A stretch of 64,000 bases of DNA, taken from NCBI RefSeq assembly GCF_041020765.1, contig NZ_JBEUEJ010000003.1. One strand, written 5' to 3'. A program made the position numbers and the translations under genes. This DNA comes from Kineococcus terrestris (GTDB lineage Bacteria; Actinomycetota; Actinomycetes; Actinomycetales; Kineococcaceae). Under the pieces are notes generated by a model. That model was not told the origin of the DNA and ran no database searches. It was given only the letters and a program-made list of their open reading frames with translations. Within the stretch, counting starts at the first letter, position 1, and every line of letters starts with the position of its first letter. Positions 34,375-42,936 of the stretch are shown in pieces.

Positions 34375-34395
34375 GAGCGGCCGGTCGGGGTGCGC

Positions 34396-34899
34396 TCAGG
34401 CCCGGCGGACGGTCAGCTGCGGGGGCGTGCGCAGGGTCTGCGCGATGACGCAGTAGCGCTCGGCCAGGGAGACCATCTTCGCCTCGGTGGCCTCGTCGGC
34501 GTCGGAGGTGAAGTCGAAGGTGACGGTGACGTCGGTGATGCCGACGGGCACCTCGCGGGAGACGCCGAGGGTGCCGCGCGCGTCCCAGGTGGCCTCGGCG
34601 GTGACGGAGGCGTTGCGCAGCTGGACGCCCATCGCGGTGGCGACGCTGCGCAGCGTGACCCCGGCGCACGCGGCGACGGCCTCGCAGAGCATGTCCGCCG
34701 AGCACGCCTCGGTGCCGTCGCCCCCGGCGGCCGGGTGCAGGCCGGCGCGCGTGGTGCCCGCGAAGCCGTCCACGGACACGCCGATCGAGGAGCCGTCGAG
34801 GACCGCGACGGCCCTGGCCGGCACCTGCGCGGTGGCGGGGTCGTCGCGGTACTTGTCCTTCAGCGGCTTCTGCAGGGCCCTCAGCTCGGTCGCGTCCAC
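34396..34899 (-). CDS. OsmC/Ohr-family protein
   Basis: A 167-aa protein with the OsmC pattern: TRAGLHPAAGG, EACSADMLCEAVAACAGVTLRSVA with two cysteines in the usual redox positions, VTFDFTSDADEATEAKMV and ERYCVIAQTL. OsmC proteins are thiol-dependent peroxidases acting on organic hydroperoxides. TATCCT (34906-34911 on this strand) lies 6 bp before GTG 34899, a leaderless arrangement. Divergent from the next gene. Confidence 0.85.
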   Translation of the reverse strand: MDATELRALQKPLKDKYRDDPATAQVPARAVAVLDGSSIGVSVDGFAGTTRAGLHPAAGGDGTEACSADMLCEAVAACAGVTLRSVATAMGVQLRNASVTAEATWDARGTLGVSREVPVGITDVTVTFDFTSDADEATEAKMVSLAERYCVIAQTLRTPPQLTVRRA

Positions 34900-35034
34900 C
34901 GGGTGAGGATAGGCCGACGCCGCGGGGCGGGCGACAACCCCCGCACCCCGCCCCGCACCCCGCGCCGCACCCCGGGCGGGGGTCCGCCGGTGCCCGGGGG
35001 CCGGGACCGCGCCCGGCCGCGCGAGCATGGGGCC

Positions 35035-35661
35035 GTGAGGTGGACGACGGCCGCGCGGCAGCTGGAGAAGGTCGCGGCGGGGTGCGCGCACGCGGCCCGG
35101 CTGCCGTTCCTGGGCCTGCGGGTGGAGGAGGCGTGGGTGCACGGGCGCCTGCTCGGCCCGCGCGAGGACGACGTGCCCGACGGCGCGGTGGCCGTGGCGC
35201 TGGTGTGCGACGCGGCGCGCGACGACGTGCCGTGGGGGCGCGCACCGGCCGGGGCCCAGCACTGGCTGGGCGCCGCCGGCCTGGCGACGCTGCCGGTCGC
35301 GGTCGTGTTCCGCTCCGCGGCCGGGCCGGTGGCCGGGCACGCCGTCCAGCGGCCGGTGCGCTTCTGGAGCCGTGAGGACGGCGTGGACGAGGACGTGCTG
35401 CGCGCCGTGCGCGACGGGGACGCGGAGCGGCTGCGCCCGCCGGCCCCGGAGCCGGAGCGGGCGGCCGCGGACCTGGCCGAGGAGGCGCGGGTGTCGCTGG
35501 CCGCCCTGCGCCGCGCGAGCGCCGACTACCGCGAGCACCGCTGGGGCGGGGGCTCCCCCGTGGCGCGCGCCGACGTCCTGGCCGACGTGGTGGCCGGCTG
35601 GCTGGACCTGCTGGACGCGGGTGCCGCGCCGCCGGGCGCGCCGGGCGGGCGGGCGTCCTAG
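35035..35661 (+). CDS. Uncharacterised actinobacterial protein (208 aa)
   Basis: I do not recognise a named family. The N-terminus (RWTTAARQLEKVAAGCAHAARLPFLGLRVEEAWVHG when read in parts: a helix, then a hydrophobic strand) is followed by an alpha/beta region (VAVALVCDAARDDVPWG, AAGLATLPVAVVFRS) and a C-terminal helical region rich in Ala/Arg. No TM segment. GTG 35035 is 6 bp after GAGCAT, like several leaderless starts nearby. It has coding-type composition in this frame only; a DUF1737 gene follows after 9 bp. Confidence 0.65.
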   Translation: MRWTTAARQLEKVAAGCAHAARLPFLGLRVEEAWVHGRLLGPREDDVPDGAVAVALVCDAARDDVPWGRAPAGAQHWLGAAGLATLPVAVVFRSAAGPVAGHAVQRPVRFWSREDGVDEDVLRAVRDGDAERLRPPAPEPERAAADLAEEARVSLAALRRASADYREHRWGGGSPVARADVLADVVAGWLDLLDAGAAPPGAPGGRAS

Positions 35662-35670
35662 GGTGCGGGC

Positions 35671-35868
35671 GTGAGCGAGGAGAAGCTGCGCTACCGGCTG
35701 CTGACGGGACCGGACGACCGGTCGTTCTGCGAGCGCGTCAGCGCCGCCCTGGCCGACGGCTACGAGCTGCACGGCAGCCCGTCGGTGACCAGCGTGGACG
35801 GGCGGGTCGTGGCCGCGCAGGCGGTCGTGCTGCGCACCCCGCCGGCCCCGCGCACGCTGCCCGCCTGA
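35671..35868 (+). CDS. DUF1737 domain protein (65 aa)
   Basis: A small protein with the DUF1737 pattern YRLLTGPDDRSFCERVSAAL then GYELHGSPSVT and AQAVV. The fold resembles a small beta-alpha-beta unit; function is unknown. TAGGGT at 35659-35664 lies 6 bp before GTG 35671, so it can be made from its own leaderless mRNA although it follows the previous gene closely. Its stop lies inside the first of three 10-bp tandem repeats. Confidence 0.8.
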   Translation: MSEEKLRYRLLTGPDDRSFCERVSAALADGYELHGSPSVTSVDGRVVAAQAVVLRTPPAPRTLPA

Positions 35869-35889
35869 GCCCGCCTGAGCCCGCCTGAG
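35860..35889. repeat. Three tandem 10-bp repeats carrying stop codons
   Basis: CCCGCCTGAG occurs three times head to tail at 35860, 35870 and 35880. Because the unit is 10 bp, the three TGA triplets fall in all three forward frames, closing every frame after the DUF1737 gene. This may be chance slippage. Confidence 0.75.
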
Positions 35890-35926
35890 CCCGCGGGGCC
35901 GACCTCGGGCCGGCTCGTGAGCCGGG

Positions 35927-36901
35927 TCAGCCGGGGCAGACCGCCCGCCAGGCGTCGGCGCGCATCTCGAAGCGTTCGCGCACCTGCTCGCCGCTCACCT
36001 CCCCGTCGGCGTTGAGGCGGAACGGCCCGCCCGCGGAGGTGATCTCCACGACCGTGCCGCGGGCGGTGCGCACGTCCTGCCGCTCCACGTGCACGCCCTG
36101 GCGCAGCCCGGCGGCGAAGCCGACGCGGGCCAGCGGCCCCGTGGAGGTGGACACGACGACGTCGGCGACGCCGTCGTGCGGGTCGGCGCCGGGCACCAGG
36201 GGCGCGCCGCCGCCGATGGTGCCGCCGATGCCGATGCCCACGAGGAGCACCGGGTCGGACGGGTCGGCGACCTCACGACCGTCGACCTGCACGCGCAGCC
36301 GGTAGCCGCGGCCGATGCCGACGCCCGCCCACAGCGCCCCGACGGGGTAGGCGGCCGGGCCCAGCAGGCGCTTGAGGCGCTCGGCGCGCGCGGTGGCGGC
36401 GGCGCCGATGCCGGCGTGGACGGTGTTGACGGTGATCCGGTCGCGGCTGTCGACGAGCAGCTCCAGGTCGCGCACGCACCCGCCGAGGGCGGTGCGCGCG
36501 GCGCGCACGGGGTCCAGCGGCAGCCGCAGGGAGCGGGCCAGGTCGTTGCCGGTGCCCAGCGGCACGATGCCCAGCGGGCCGACGTCGCGGGCGGCCCCGG
36601 CGCTGTGCAGCACCTGCAGGGCGGCGTGCAGGGACCCGTCGCCGCCCATGAGCACCACGCGGCGCCCGTCGTGCTCGAGCAGCGCCCGGCGCAGGTCGTC
36701 CAGGGTGGCGGTGCGCCGCAGCTCCACCGGGGTGCCGCCGCCCGCGCGGCGCAGCTCGTCGAGGACGGCGGCGACCGTCCGCGGCTGCGCCGAGCCGGCG
36801 CCGGCGTTGACGACGGCCACCACGCCCTCGACCTCGGGCCGGGCGGGCTCCCCCGCCGGTCCCGCGGGTCGTGGTGGTCCTGACGGTCCTGCTGCGTCCA
36901 C
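35927..36901 (-). CDS. Diacylglycerol/lipid kinase family protein
   Basis: A 324-aa protein with the DAGK catalytic fold: VVNAGAGSAQPRTV, VLMGGDGSLHAALQVL (GGDGS near residue 86), IVPLGTGNDLARSL and a C-terminal beta-sandwich with PFRLNADGEVSGEQV. It transfers phosphate from ATP to a lipid such as diacylglycerol. The first 25 residues are Pro/Gly-rich. GTG 36901 has GGAGGACCCC immediately upstream. Soluble or peripheral; no TM helix. Confidence 0.9.
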   Translation of the reverse strand: MDAAGPSGPPRPAGPAGEPARPEVEGVVAVVNAGAGSAQPRTVAAVLDELRRAGGGTPVELRRTATLDDLRRALLEHDGRRVVLMGGDGSLHAALQVLHSAGAARDVGPLGIVPLGTGNDLARSLRLPLDPVRAARTALGGCVRDLELLVDSRDRITVNTVHAGIGAAATARAERLKRLLGPAAYPVGALWAGVGIGRGYRLRVQVDGREVADPSDPVLLVGIGIGGTIGGGAPLVPGADPHDGVADVVVSTSTGPLARVGFAAGLRQGVHVERQDVRTARGTVVEITSAGGPFRLNADGEVSGEQVRERFEMRADAWRAVCPG

Positions 36902-36990
36902 GGGGTCCTCCTGTCCTCCGGCGGTGCCAACGCCGGGCGGGTCGCGGACGTGCCCGGCGCCCGGTACCGGCTCGGCCGGACGGGTGCCGC

Positions 36991-38319
36991 TCAGCCGGCC
37001 GGGCCGGCGAGACCGGTGGGGCCGGTCAGCCGGCCGTCGCCGCGGTCGGCGACCACGGGCGCGGCGTGCGGGGCTCCGCGGTCCCGGTGCAGCACGACCC
37101 GGCCCTCCAGGACGGTGGTCAGCACCCGCGAGGTGACGTCCAGCGGGTTCCCCGACCACAGCACGAGGTCGCCGTCCAGGCCGGGCGCCAGCGAGCCGAC
37201 GCGGTCGTCGAGGCCGAGCAGCCGCGCGGGCGAGGACGTCAGCGCGCGCAGCGCCTCGTCGCGGTCCAGGCCCTCGCGGACGGCGACGGCGGCGCTCAGG
37301 GCCAGGTGCTGCACGGGCACGACGGGGTGGTCGGTGGTCAGGGCCAGCGGCACCCCGGCGGCGGCGAGCGCGGCGGGCACGGCGGGTGTGCGCCCGCGCA
37401 GCTCGGCCTTGGAGCGCGAGGTCAGCAGCGGGCCGACGACGGCGGCCGCGCCGTGCTCGGCGAGGAACCCGGCCACCAGGTGGCCCTCGGTGACGTGCTG
37501 CAGGAGCAGCCGGTAGCCGAACTCCTCGGCCAGGCGCACCGCGGTGACGAGGTCGTCGGCGCGGTGGGCGTGCTGGTGCCACAGCAGCTCACCGGCCAGG
37601 ACGCGGGCCAGGACCTCCGCGTCGCGGTCGGCGCCCGTGGCGGGCAGGACCTCCTGGCCGGCGGCCAGGCGCTCGGCGCGCCGGGCGGTGAGGGCCTGCG
37701 CGGCGGCGAAGGAGTCGCGCAGCGCCGCGGCCACGCCCATCCGGGTGCCGGGGCCGGGGTTGCCGGCCTTGCGGGGGTTCTCCCCCAGCGCGCTCTTCAC
37801 CCCCAGCGGGGCGCGCACGAGCATGTCCAGGACGGTGCGGCCCCACGTCTTCAGCGCGGCCGTCTGGCCGCCGACGACGTTGGCCGAGCCGGGCATCACC
37901 ACGGCGGTGGTGACCCCGCCGGCCAGGGCGTCGGCGAAGCCCGGGTCGGCGGGGTCGACGGCGTCCAGGGCCCGCAGCCGCGCCCCGCGCGGCTCGCCCT
38001 TCTCGTTGACGTCGGCGCCGTGCCAGCCCTCCCCCTCGGCGTGCACGCCCAGGTGGGTGTGCGCCTCGACGAACCCCGGCAGCACCCAGCAGCCGGTGGC
38101 GTCCAGCACCGGGACCCCGTCCGGCACGGCGACGTCGGGGCCGACGGCCGCGACGACCCCGCCGCGCACGAGCACGGTGACCGGCTCGCGCTCGCCCGCC
38201 CACCCGGGCGTCATCCGCAGGACGCTCCCGCCGACGACGGCCAGGTCGCGCCCGCGCGGGGTGGTGCGCGGGGCGCCCGGCGCGGCGGGCGGGTGGACGG
38301 GCGGGACGGGGACGGTCAC
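36991..38319 (-). CDS. Amidohydrolase family protein
   Basis: A 442-aa metal-dependent hydrolase. The first metal-binding motif is GFVEAHTHLGVH; LWHQHAHRADDLVTAVRLAEEFGY and LLQHVTEGH supply later ligands; LTTDHPVVPVQHL ends the barrel; SPARLLGLDDRVGSLAPGLDGDLVLW is the composite beta-domain seen in imidazolonepropionase/dihydroorotase relatives. Substrate unknown. Start GTG 38319 is taken after an unconserved upstream stretch. It follows metE on the same strand with a 46-bp gap and may be co-transcribed. Confidence 0.88.
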   Translation of the reverse strand: MTVPVPPVHPPAAPGAPRTTPRGRDLAVVGGSVLRMTPGWAGEREPVTVLVRGGVVAAVGPDVAVPDGVPVLDATGCWVLPGFVEAHTHLGVHAEGEGWHGADVNEKGEPRGARLRALDAVDPADPGFADALAGGVTTAVVMPGSANVVGGQTAALKTWGRTVLDMLVRAPLGVKSALGENPRKAGNPGPGTRMGVAAALRDSFAAAQALTARRAERLAAGQEVLPATGADRDAEVLARVLAGELLWHQHAHRADDLVTAVRLAEEFGYRLLLQHVTEGHLVAGFLAEHGAAAVVGPLLTSRSKAELRGRTPAVPAALAAAGVPLALTTDHPVVPVQHLALSAAVAVREGLDRDEALRALTSSPARLLGLDDRVGSLAPGLDGDLVLWSGNPLDVTSRVLTTVLEGRVVLHRDRGAPHAAPVVADRGDGRLTGPTGLAGPAG

Positions 38320-38365
38320 CGGGCCAGCCAACCAGCGGCCCGGTGAGCCGACCACCGCGCGGGGC

Positions 38366-40780
38366 TCAGCCCGCGCGCCCGCCCGCCCCCACGGCGCGCC
38401 CGTGGGACCCGTCGTGCCCGTCCAGCTCGGCGCGCACGGTGCGGGCGGCCTCGACCAGCGCCCGCAGCGCCGGCTCCACCTCCGCGTAGCCGCGGGTCTT
38501 CAGCCCGCAGTCGGGGTTGACCCACACCTGGCGCGCGGGCACGGCCGCCACCGCCAGCCGCAGCAGGTCGGCGACCTCCTCCTCGCCCGGCACGCGCGGG
38601 GAGTGGATGTCGTACACGCCGGGCCCGATGCCGCGGGCGAAGCCCTGCCGGGCCAGGTCGGGCACGACCTCCATGCGCGAGCGGGCGGCCTCGATGCTGG
38701 TGACGTCGGCGTCCAGGCCGTCGATGGCGTCGATGACCTCGCCGAACTCCGAGTAGCACAGGTGGGTGTGCACCTGGGTGGCGTCGGCGGCGCCGGCGGT
38801 GGCCAGGCGGAACGAGCCCACCGACCACTCCAGGTACGCGCCCTGGTCGGCCTCGCGCAGCGGCAGCAGCTCGCGCAGCGCCGGCTCGTCGACCTGCACG
38901 ACGCGGGTGCCCGCGGCCTCCAGGTCGGCGACCTCGTCGCGCAGCGCCAGCGCCACCTGCCGGGCGGTCTCGCCCAGCGGCTGGTCGTCGCGCACGAACG
39001 ACCACGCCAGGATCGTCACCGGGCCGGTGAGCATCCCCTTGACGGGCTTCGCGGTCCGCGACTGCGCGTGCTGGGCCCAGCGCACGGTGATCGGCTCGGG
39101 GCGGACCACGTCGCCGAACAGGATCGGCGGGCGCACGCAGCGCGAGCCGTAGGACTGCACCCACCCGTTGCGGGTGACGGCGAACCCGTCCAGGTGCTCG
39201 GCGAAGTACTGGACCATGTCGTTGCGCTCGGGCTCGCCGTGCACGAGGACGTCGAAGCCGAGGTCCTCCTGCAGCGCCACGACGCGGTCGACCTCGGCGC
39301 GCAGGAACTCCTCGTACGCCTGCGTGCTCAGCTCCCCGCGCGCGTGGGCGGCGCGGGCGGCGCGGATCTCGCGGGTCTGCGGGAACGAGCCGATGCTCGT
39401 GGTGGGCAGCAGCGGCAGGCCCAGGACCTCCTCCTGCGCGGAGCGGCGCACCGCGTAGTCGCTGCGGCGGAACGCCTCCGGGGTCAGGGCGGCCAGGCGC
39501 TCGCGGACCTCCGGGCGCACGACGCCGGGGGCGCCGGCCCGGTCGGCGCGCACGCGGGCGCTGGCGGCGAGCGCGTCGGCGACCGACGCCTCGTCGCGCA
39601 GCGCGCGGCCCAGGACGACGACCTCGGCGACCTTCTGGTCGGCGAAGGCCAGCCAGCTGCGCAGCCGCTCGTCCAGCTGCGGCTCGTCGGCCACGTCGTG
39701 CGGGACGTGCAGCAGCGACGTCGACGTGCCCGCCGCGACGTGCGCCGCGCTCCCCTCCAGCGCGCGCAGCGACGCCAGGGCGCGCGGCAGGTCGCCGGCC
39801 CACACGTTGCGCCCGTCCACGACCCCGCCGACGACGAGCGTGCCGCGCAGCGCCTCGCGCAGCCCGGCGTCCGCGTCGACCTCCGGCAGCCGGCCGCGCA
39901 CGAGGTCGAGGCCGATCCCCTCCACGCCGGTGCGGGCCAGCGGCTCCAGCAGCTCGCCCAGGTCCCCGTACGGGGCGGCCACCAGCAGCTGCGGGCGCTG
40001 CGGCAGCGCGACCAGCCGCTCGTAGGTGCGGCGCACCAGGCCCGGCAGGTCCGCCACCCCCGCGGTGGCCGAGTCGCTGACGAGGGCGGGCTCGTCCAGC
40101 TGCACCCACGTCGCGCCGGCGGCCGCGTGCGCGGCGAGCAGGTCCGCGTACGCGGGCAGCAGGTCGTCCAGGCGGTCCAGGGGCCGGAACCCGGCGGGCG
40201 CGCCGTCGGCGGGCTTGGACAGCAGCAGGAACGTCAGCGGCCCGACGAGGACGGGCCGGGTGAGGAACCCGTCGGCCAGCGCCTCGGAGAACTCCCGCAC
40301 GCTGCTGTCGTCGGCGAAGCGGAACGCCGTGTCCGGGCCGATCTCGGGGACGAGGTAGTGGTAGTTCGTGTCGAACCACTTCGTCATCTCCAGCGGCGCG
40401 TCGGCGCCGCGCCCGCGGGCGATGGTGGAGCGCCCGGCGACGTCCACGCGGCCGTCGGGGCCGACGACGTCGGCGAAGCGCGGCGGGACGGCCCCGAGGG
40501 TGACGGCCGCGTCGAGGACGTGGTCGTAGCTGGAGGCGGCCGAGGGGATGGACGCGTCGTGCGCGTGCAGGCCCAGGGCGTTCAGGCGGCGCAGGGTGCG
40601 CGCGCGCACCGCGGCCAGGGCCTCCTCGGTGGCGGCGACGTCGGCGCGCCCGGCCCACAGGGCCTCCAGGGCCTTCTTCGCCTCGCGGCGCGGGCCGGTG
40701 CGGGGGTAGCCGAGGACGGTGGCGCCCCACGGCGCCGAGGCGGTGGTGTGTCCGGTGGTGGGGTGGTCGGTGGTGCTCAT
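38366..40780 (-). CDS. metE: Cobalamin-independent methionine synthase
   Basis: An 804-aa enzyme moving the methyl group of 5-methyltetrahydropteroyltri-L-glutamate to homocysteine. The N-terminal half has LGYPRTGPRREAKKALEALW and EMTKWFDTNYHYLVPE; the catalytic half has QIDEPALR-like QVDEPALRELLP, zinc ligands His and Cys in VHTHLCYSEFG, and the Cys of WVNPDCGLKTRGY. Length is normal. ATG 40780 overlaps the metF stop by 4 bp, so both are controlled by the SAM-type riboswitch and promoter upstream of metF. Confidence 0.96.
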   Translation of the reverse strand: MSTTDHPTTGHTTASAPWGATVLGYPRTGPRREAKKALEALWAGRADVAATEEALAAVRARTLRRLNALGLHAHDASIPSAASSYDHVLDAAVTLGAVPPRFADVVGPDGRVDVAGRSTIARGRGADAPLEMTKWFDTNYHYLVPEIGPDTAFRFADDSSVREFSEALADGFLTRPVLVGPLTFLLLSKPADGAPAGFRPLDRLDDLLPAYADLLAAHAAAGATWVQLDEPALVSDSATAGVADLPGLVRRTYERLVALPQRPQLLVAAPYGDLGELLEPLARTGVEGIGLDLVRGRLPEVDADAGLREALRGTLVVGGVVDGRNVWAGDLPRALASLRALEGSAAHVAAGTSTSLLHVPHDVADEPQLDERLRSWLAFADQKVAEVVVLGRALRDEASVADALAASARVRADRAGAPGVVRPEVRERLAALTPEAFRRSDYAVRRSAQEEVLGLPLLPTTSIGSFPQTREIRAARAAHARGELSTQAYEEFLRAEVDRVVALQEDLGFDVLVHGEPERNDMVQYFAEHLDGFAVTRNGWVQSYGSRCVRPPILFGDVVRPEPITVRWAQHAQSRTAKPVKGMLTGPVTILAWSFVRDDQPLGETARQVALALRDEVADLEAAGTRVVQVDEPALRELLPLREADQGAYLEWSVGSFRLATAGAADATQVHTHLCYSEFGEVIDAIDGLDADVTSIEAARSRMEVVPDLARQGFARGIGPGVYDIHSPRVPGEEEVADLLRLAVAAVPARQVWVNPDCGLKTRGYAEVEPALRALVEAARTVRAELDGHDGSHGRAVGAGGRAG

Positions 40781-41784
40781 GCGGTGCCTCCAGCCGGCTG
40801 CGCGGCGGGTTCGGGGAGGGGTGCCTCCGGAGAGCTGCCGGCCTGCGGCCGTCCGGCCGCCGGCGGGACCGTCGGGGTCCGCGTGTCGAGGTGGGCGCCC
40901 TCGAGCAGGTCCAGCGCGTGGTCGTGGGAGTTGAAGGTGTAGACGTGCACGCCGGGCGCGCCGGCGTCGAGGAGCTCGCGGACCAGCCGCGCCCCCCAGG
41001 CGGTGCCCGCGCGGCGGCGGGCGGTGTCCCCGGACTCCTGCGCCGTCTCCAGGACGGCGAGCAGCTCGCGGGGCACGGGCACGCCGGTCAGCTGCTGCAG
41101 GCGCAGCAGCCGGGCCGGGTCGGTGGTGGGCACGACGCCCGGCAGCACGGGGATCGTGATCCCGGCGGCGCGGGCGCGCGCCAGGTGGTCGGCGTACTCG
41201 CTCGCGCGGTAGCAGACCTGCGCGACGGCGAAGTGGGCGCCGGCGTCCTGCTTGGCGCGCAGGGCCGCCAGGTCGTCCGGCCCGCCGGAGGGGAAGGCCG
41301 CCACGGCGATGCTCAGCGGTTGCTCGTCCACGGGGCGGGCGCCGCCGCGCTGGGCGAGGTGGCGCCGGTCGGCGACCTGCAGCAGCTCGACGAGGTCGCA
41401 GGCGCGGTGGACGCCGTCGGGGTGCGGGCGCCAGTCCTCCTGCCCGGCCGGCGGGTCCCCGCGCAGGGCGAGGACGTCGCGCACGCCGGCGTCGAAGAAC
41501 GCCGTGGCCAGCTCGACGACCTCGCGGCGGGAGGCGCCCACGCAGGTCAGGTGCGCCAGGACGGGCACCGGGGTGCTGGCCAGCACGTGCCGCACGAGGT
41601 CGGCGCTGGGCCCGCGGGTGGCGCCGGAGGCCCCGTAGGTGACGGAGAAGAAGTCCGGCAGGACGGCGGACAGCTCGGCCACGGTGCGGTGCACGGCGTC
41701 CACGCCCGCCGCCGAGCGCGGCGGGTACAGCTCGAAGCTGACCGTGGGCCGGTCCGTCCCCCGCAGGCGCGGGGCGAGGCTCAC
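40777..41784 (-). CDS. metF: Methylenetetrahydrofolate reductase
   Basis: A 335-aa TIM-barrel flavoprotein: PTVSFELYPPRS at the start, FFSVTYGASG, VLAHLTCVGASR, VLALRGDPP, and CYRASEYADH. It makes 5-methyl-THF, the methyl donor for the overlapping metE. I chose GTG 41784 (SLAPRLRG), the only start near the conserved N-terminus; the frame upstream contains no plausible start before the riboswitch. The C-terminal 40 residues are a Pro/Ala-rich extension. First gene of the metF-metE operon. Confidence 0.92.
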   Translation of the reverse strand: MSLAPRLRGTDRPTVSFELYPPRSAAGVDAVHRTVAELSAVLPDFFSVTYGASGATRGPSADLVRHVLASTPVPVLAHLTCVGASRREVVELATAFFDAGVRDVLALRGDPPAGQEDWRPHPDGVHRACDLVELLQVADRRHLAQRGGARPVDEQPLSIAVAAFPSGGPDDLAALRAKQDAGAHFAVAQVCYRASEYADHLARARAAGITIPVLPGVVPTTDPARLLRLQQLTGVPVPRELLAVLETAQESGDTARRRAGTAWGARLVRELLDAGAPGVHVYTFNSHDHALDLLEGAHLDTRTPTVPPAAGRPQAGSSPEAPLPEPAAQPAGGTA

Positions 41785-41847
41785 CGCGGGGCCCGGGCGC
41801 CGGCGCAGGCGGGGGTGGCGGGGGTGCGTGACATCGACATCTGAACT

Positions 41848-41933
41848 CCATCGGCCTGGCGTTAGCACCCTCGCCCGGGCTCGGGGGGTTGCTGCGGCGT
41901 CACGGAGCCAGGACTCTCGACCGCTCTGGATGG
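41848..41933 (-). ncRNA. SAM-type riboswitch (S-box superfamily) upstream of metF
   Basis: Read on the minus strand, the leader has a closing stem CCATC (41929-41933) with GATGG (41848-41852), the S-box-like core CTGGCTCCGTGACGCC, then GCAGCAACC, a GC-rich hairpin, and GGGTGCTAACGCCAGG. GCAACC and GGTGCTAA correspond to conserved S-box joining segments. There is no room for the SAM-I P4 hairpin between the last segment and P1, so a SAM-IV-like or variant class is likely. It lies 63 nt before metF, whose product feeds methionine and SAM synthesis. Confidence 0.72.
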
Positions 41934-41942
41934 GCTGCGTCG

Positions 41943-41971
41943 ATGCTAGGGGCACGGGGCCCGCGCTTCAA
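41943..41971 (-). promoter_or_regulatory. Promoter of the metF-metE operon
   Basis: On the minus strand TTGAAG (41966-41971) and TAGCAT (41943-41948) are separated by exactly 17 bp. Transcription would start at about 41936, three bases before the riboswitch closing stem, which supports both predictions. Confidence 0.78.
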
Positions 41972-42093
41972 CACCCTTCGTGTCGGCCGTGCGCGGGGCG
42001 GGCTCGATCGCCCGGGCGGGTGAGGTGCCGGCCGGGCGCGCAGCCCCCCGCGCCGAGCGCCGGGGTCTCGCGCGGACCTGCCATAGTCATCGG

Positions 42094-42798
42094 ATGGTCA
42101 CCCGGCGTTCACCGATCAGCCACCGAGCGGAGGACCAGGGCGCTGCTCAGCTCTCCGTCGCGCCCGCCCGCGGGCACGGGGAGGCGGTGCTCGTCGGCTC
42201 GGTCGTGGCGGCGAGCGTCGCGGCCGCTGCGGCGCTGACCGTGGTGATCGGGCTGGAGCCCGAGTGGTACGGGGTCGCGGTGCGCGACGTCCTCGCGGTG
42301 GCGCGCGCCGGGGACCCGCTCACGTTCTACGCCGGGTGGGTGACCTACCTCGGCGCGCTGGGCTGGTTCGCCGCCGCGACGGCGGGCGTCCTGACGGGCC
42401 TCGTCCTGCGGGGCCGGGCGCCGCGCCGGCGCACCTCCCTGCTCCTGTGGGGCGGGCTGGTCTCCCTGGCCATGGGCGTGGACGACCTGTTCATGTTCCA
42501 CGACGGCGTGCTGGCGTGGCAGGGGGTGCCCGAGGAGGCGACGATGGCCGCGCTGGGCCTCGCCGCGGCGGTGTGGGCCCTCACCTTCCTCGGCTCCTGG
42601 GCGCGGGAGCTGACCGGCCTGCTGCTCGTCGCCGCTGGCGCCTGGTTCGCGCACTCGGTGCTCGTGGACGTGCTGGACGTGTCCCTGCTGGTGCACGAGG
42701 AGGCCAGCAAGCTGGCCGCCGTCCTGTGCTGGACGGCGTGGTTCACCGCGGTCAGCGCCCGCGAGCTGCGCCGCGCGACGGCGCCCGCCGCCCGCTGA
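42094..42798 (+). CDS. Multi-pass membrane protein of unknown function (234 aa)
   Basis: About six hydrophobic segments: AVLVGSVVAASVAAAAALTVVI, YLGALGWFAAATAGVLTGLVL, LLLWGGLVSLAMGVDDLFMFHDG, ATMAALGLAAAVWALTFLG, LTGLLLVAAGAWFAHSVLVDVL and AAVLCWTAWFTAVS. The acidic/His cluster DDLFMFHDG and the LVHEEASK segment sit at helix ends and could bind a metal or act catalytically. I do not recognise a family. ATG 42094 lies 6 bp after CATAGT, a leaderless arrangement. Not in an obvious operon. Confidence 0.7.
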   Translation: MVTRRSPISHRAEDQGAAQLSVAPARGHGEAVLVGSVVAASVAAAAALTVVIGLEPEWYGVAVRDVLAVARAGDPLTFYAGWVTYLGALGWFAAATAGVLTGLVLRGRAPRRRTSLLLWGGLVSLAMGVDDLFMFHDGVLAWQGVPEEATMAALGLAAAVWALTFLGSWARELTGLLLVAAGAWFAHSVLVDVLDVSLLVHEEASKLAAVLCWTAWFTAVSARELRRATAPAAR

Positions 42799-42936
42799 GG
42801 GGTCCCGCGCGAGCGCACGGGCACGTCTTCCGGAAGCCCTCTCGGCGCGTTCGGTGGCCGGGAGTCTCGACGTCGAGCTACCGTCGGCGCCCTCACAGCC
42901 GGGGCTCGGGGTCCCGGCGCTGACGAGGAGGTCACC

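Noticed and set aside
41784..41851. ATG at 41851 as a start for a longer metE or a separate protein (MEFRCRCHAPP).
   Set aside because: It lies in the closing stem of the predicted riboswitch, and the frame continues as low-complexity Pro/Arg sequence antisense in character through metF.
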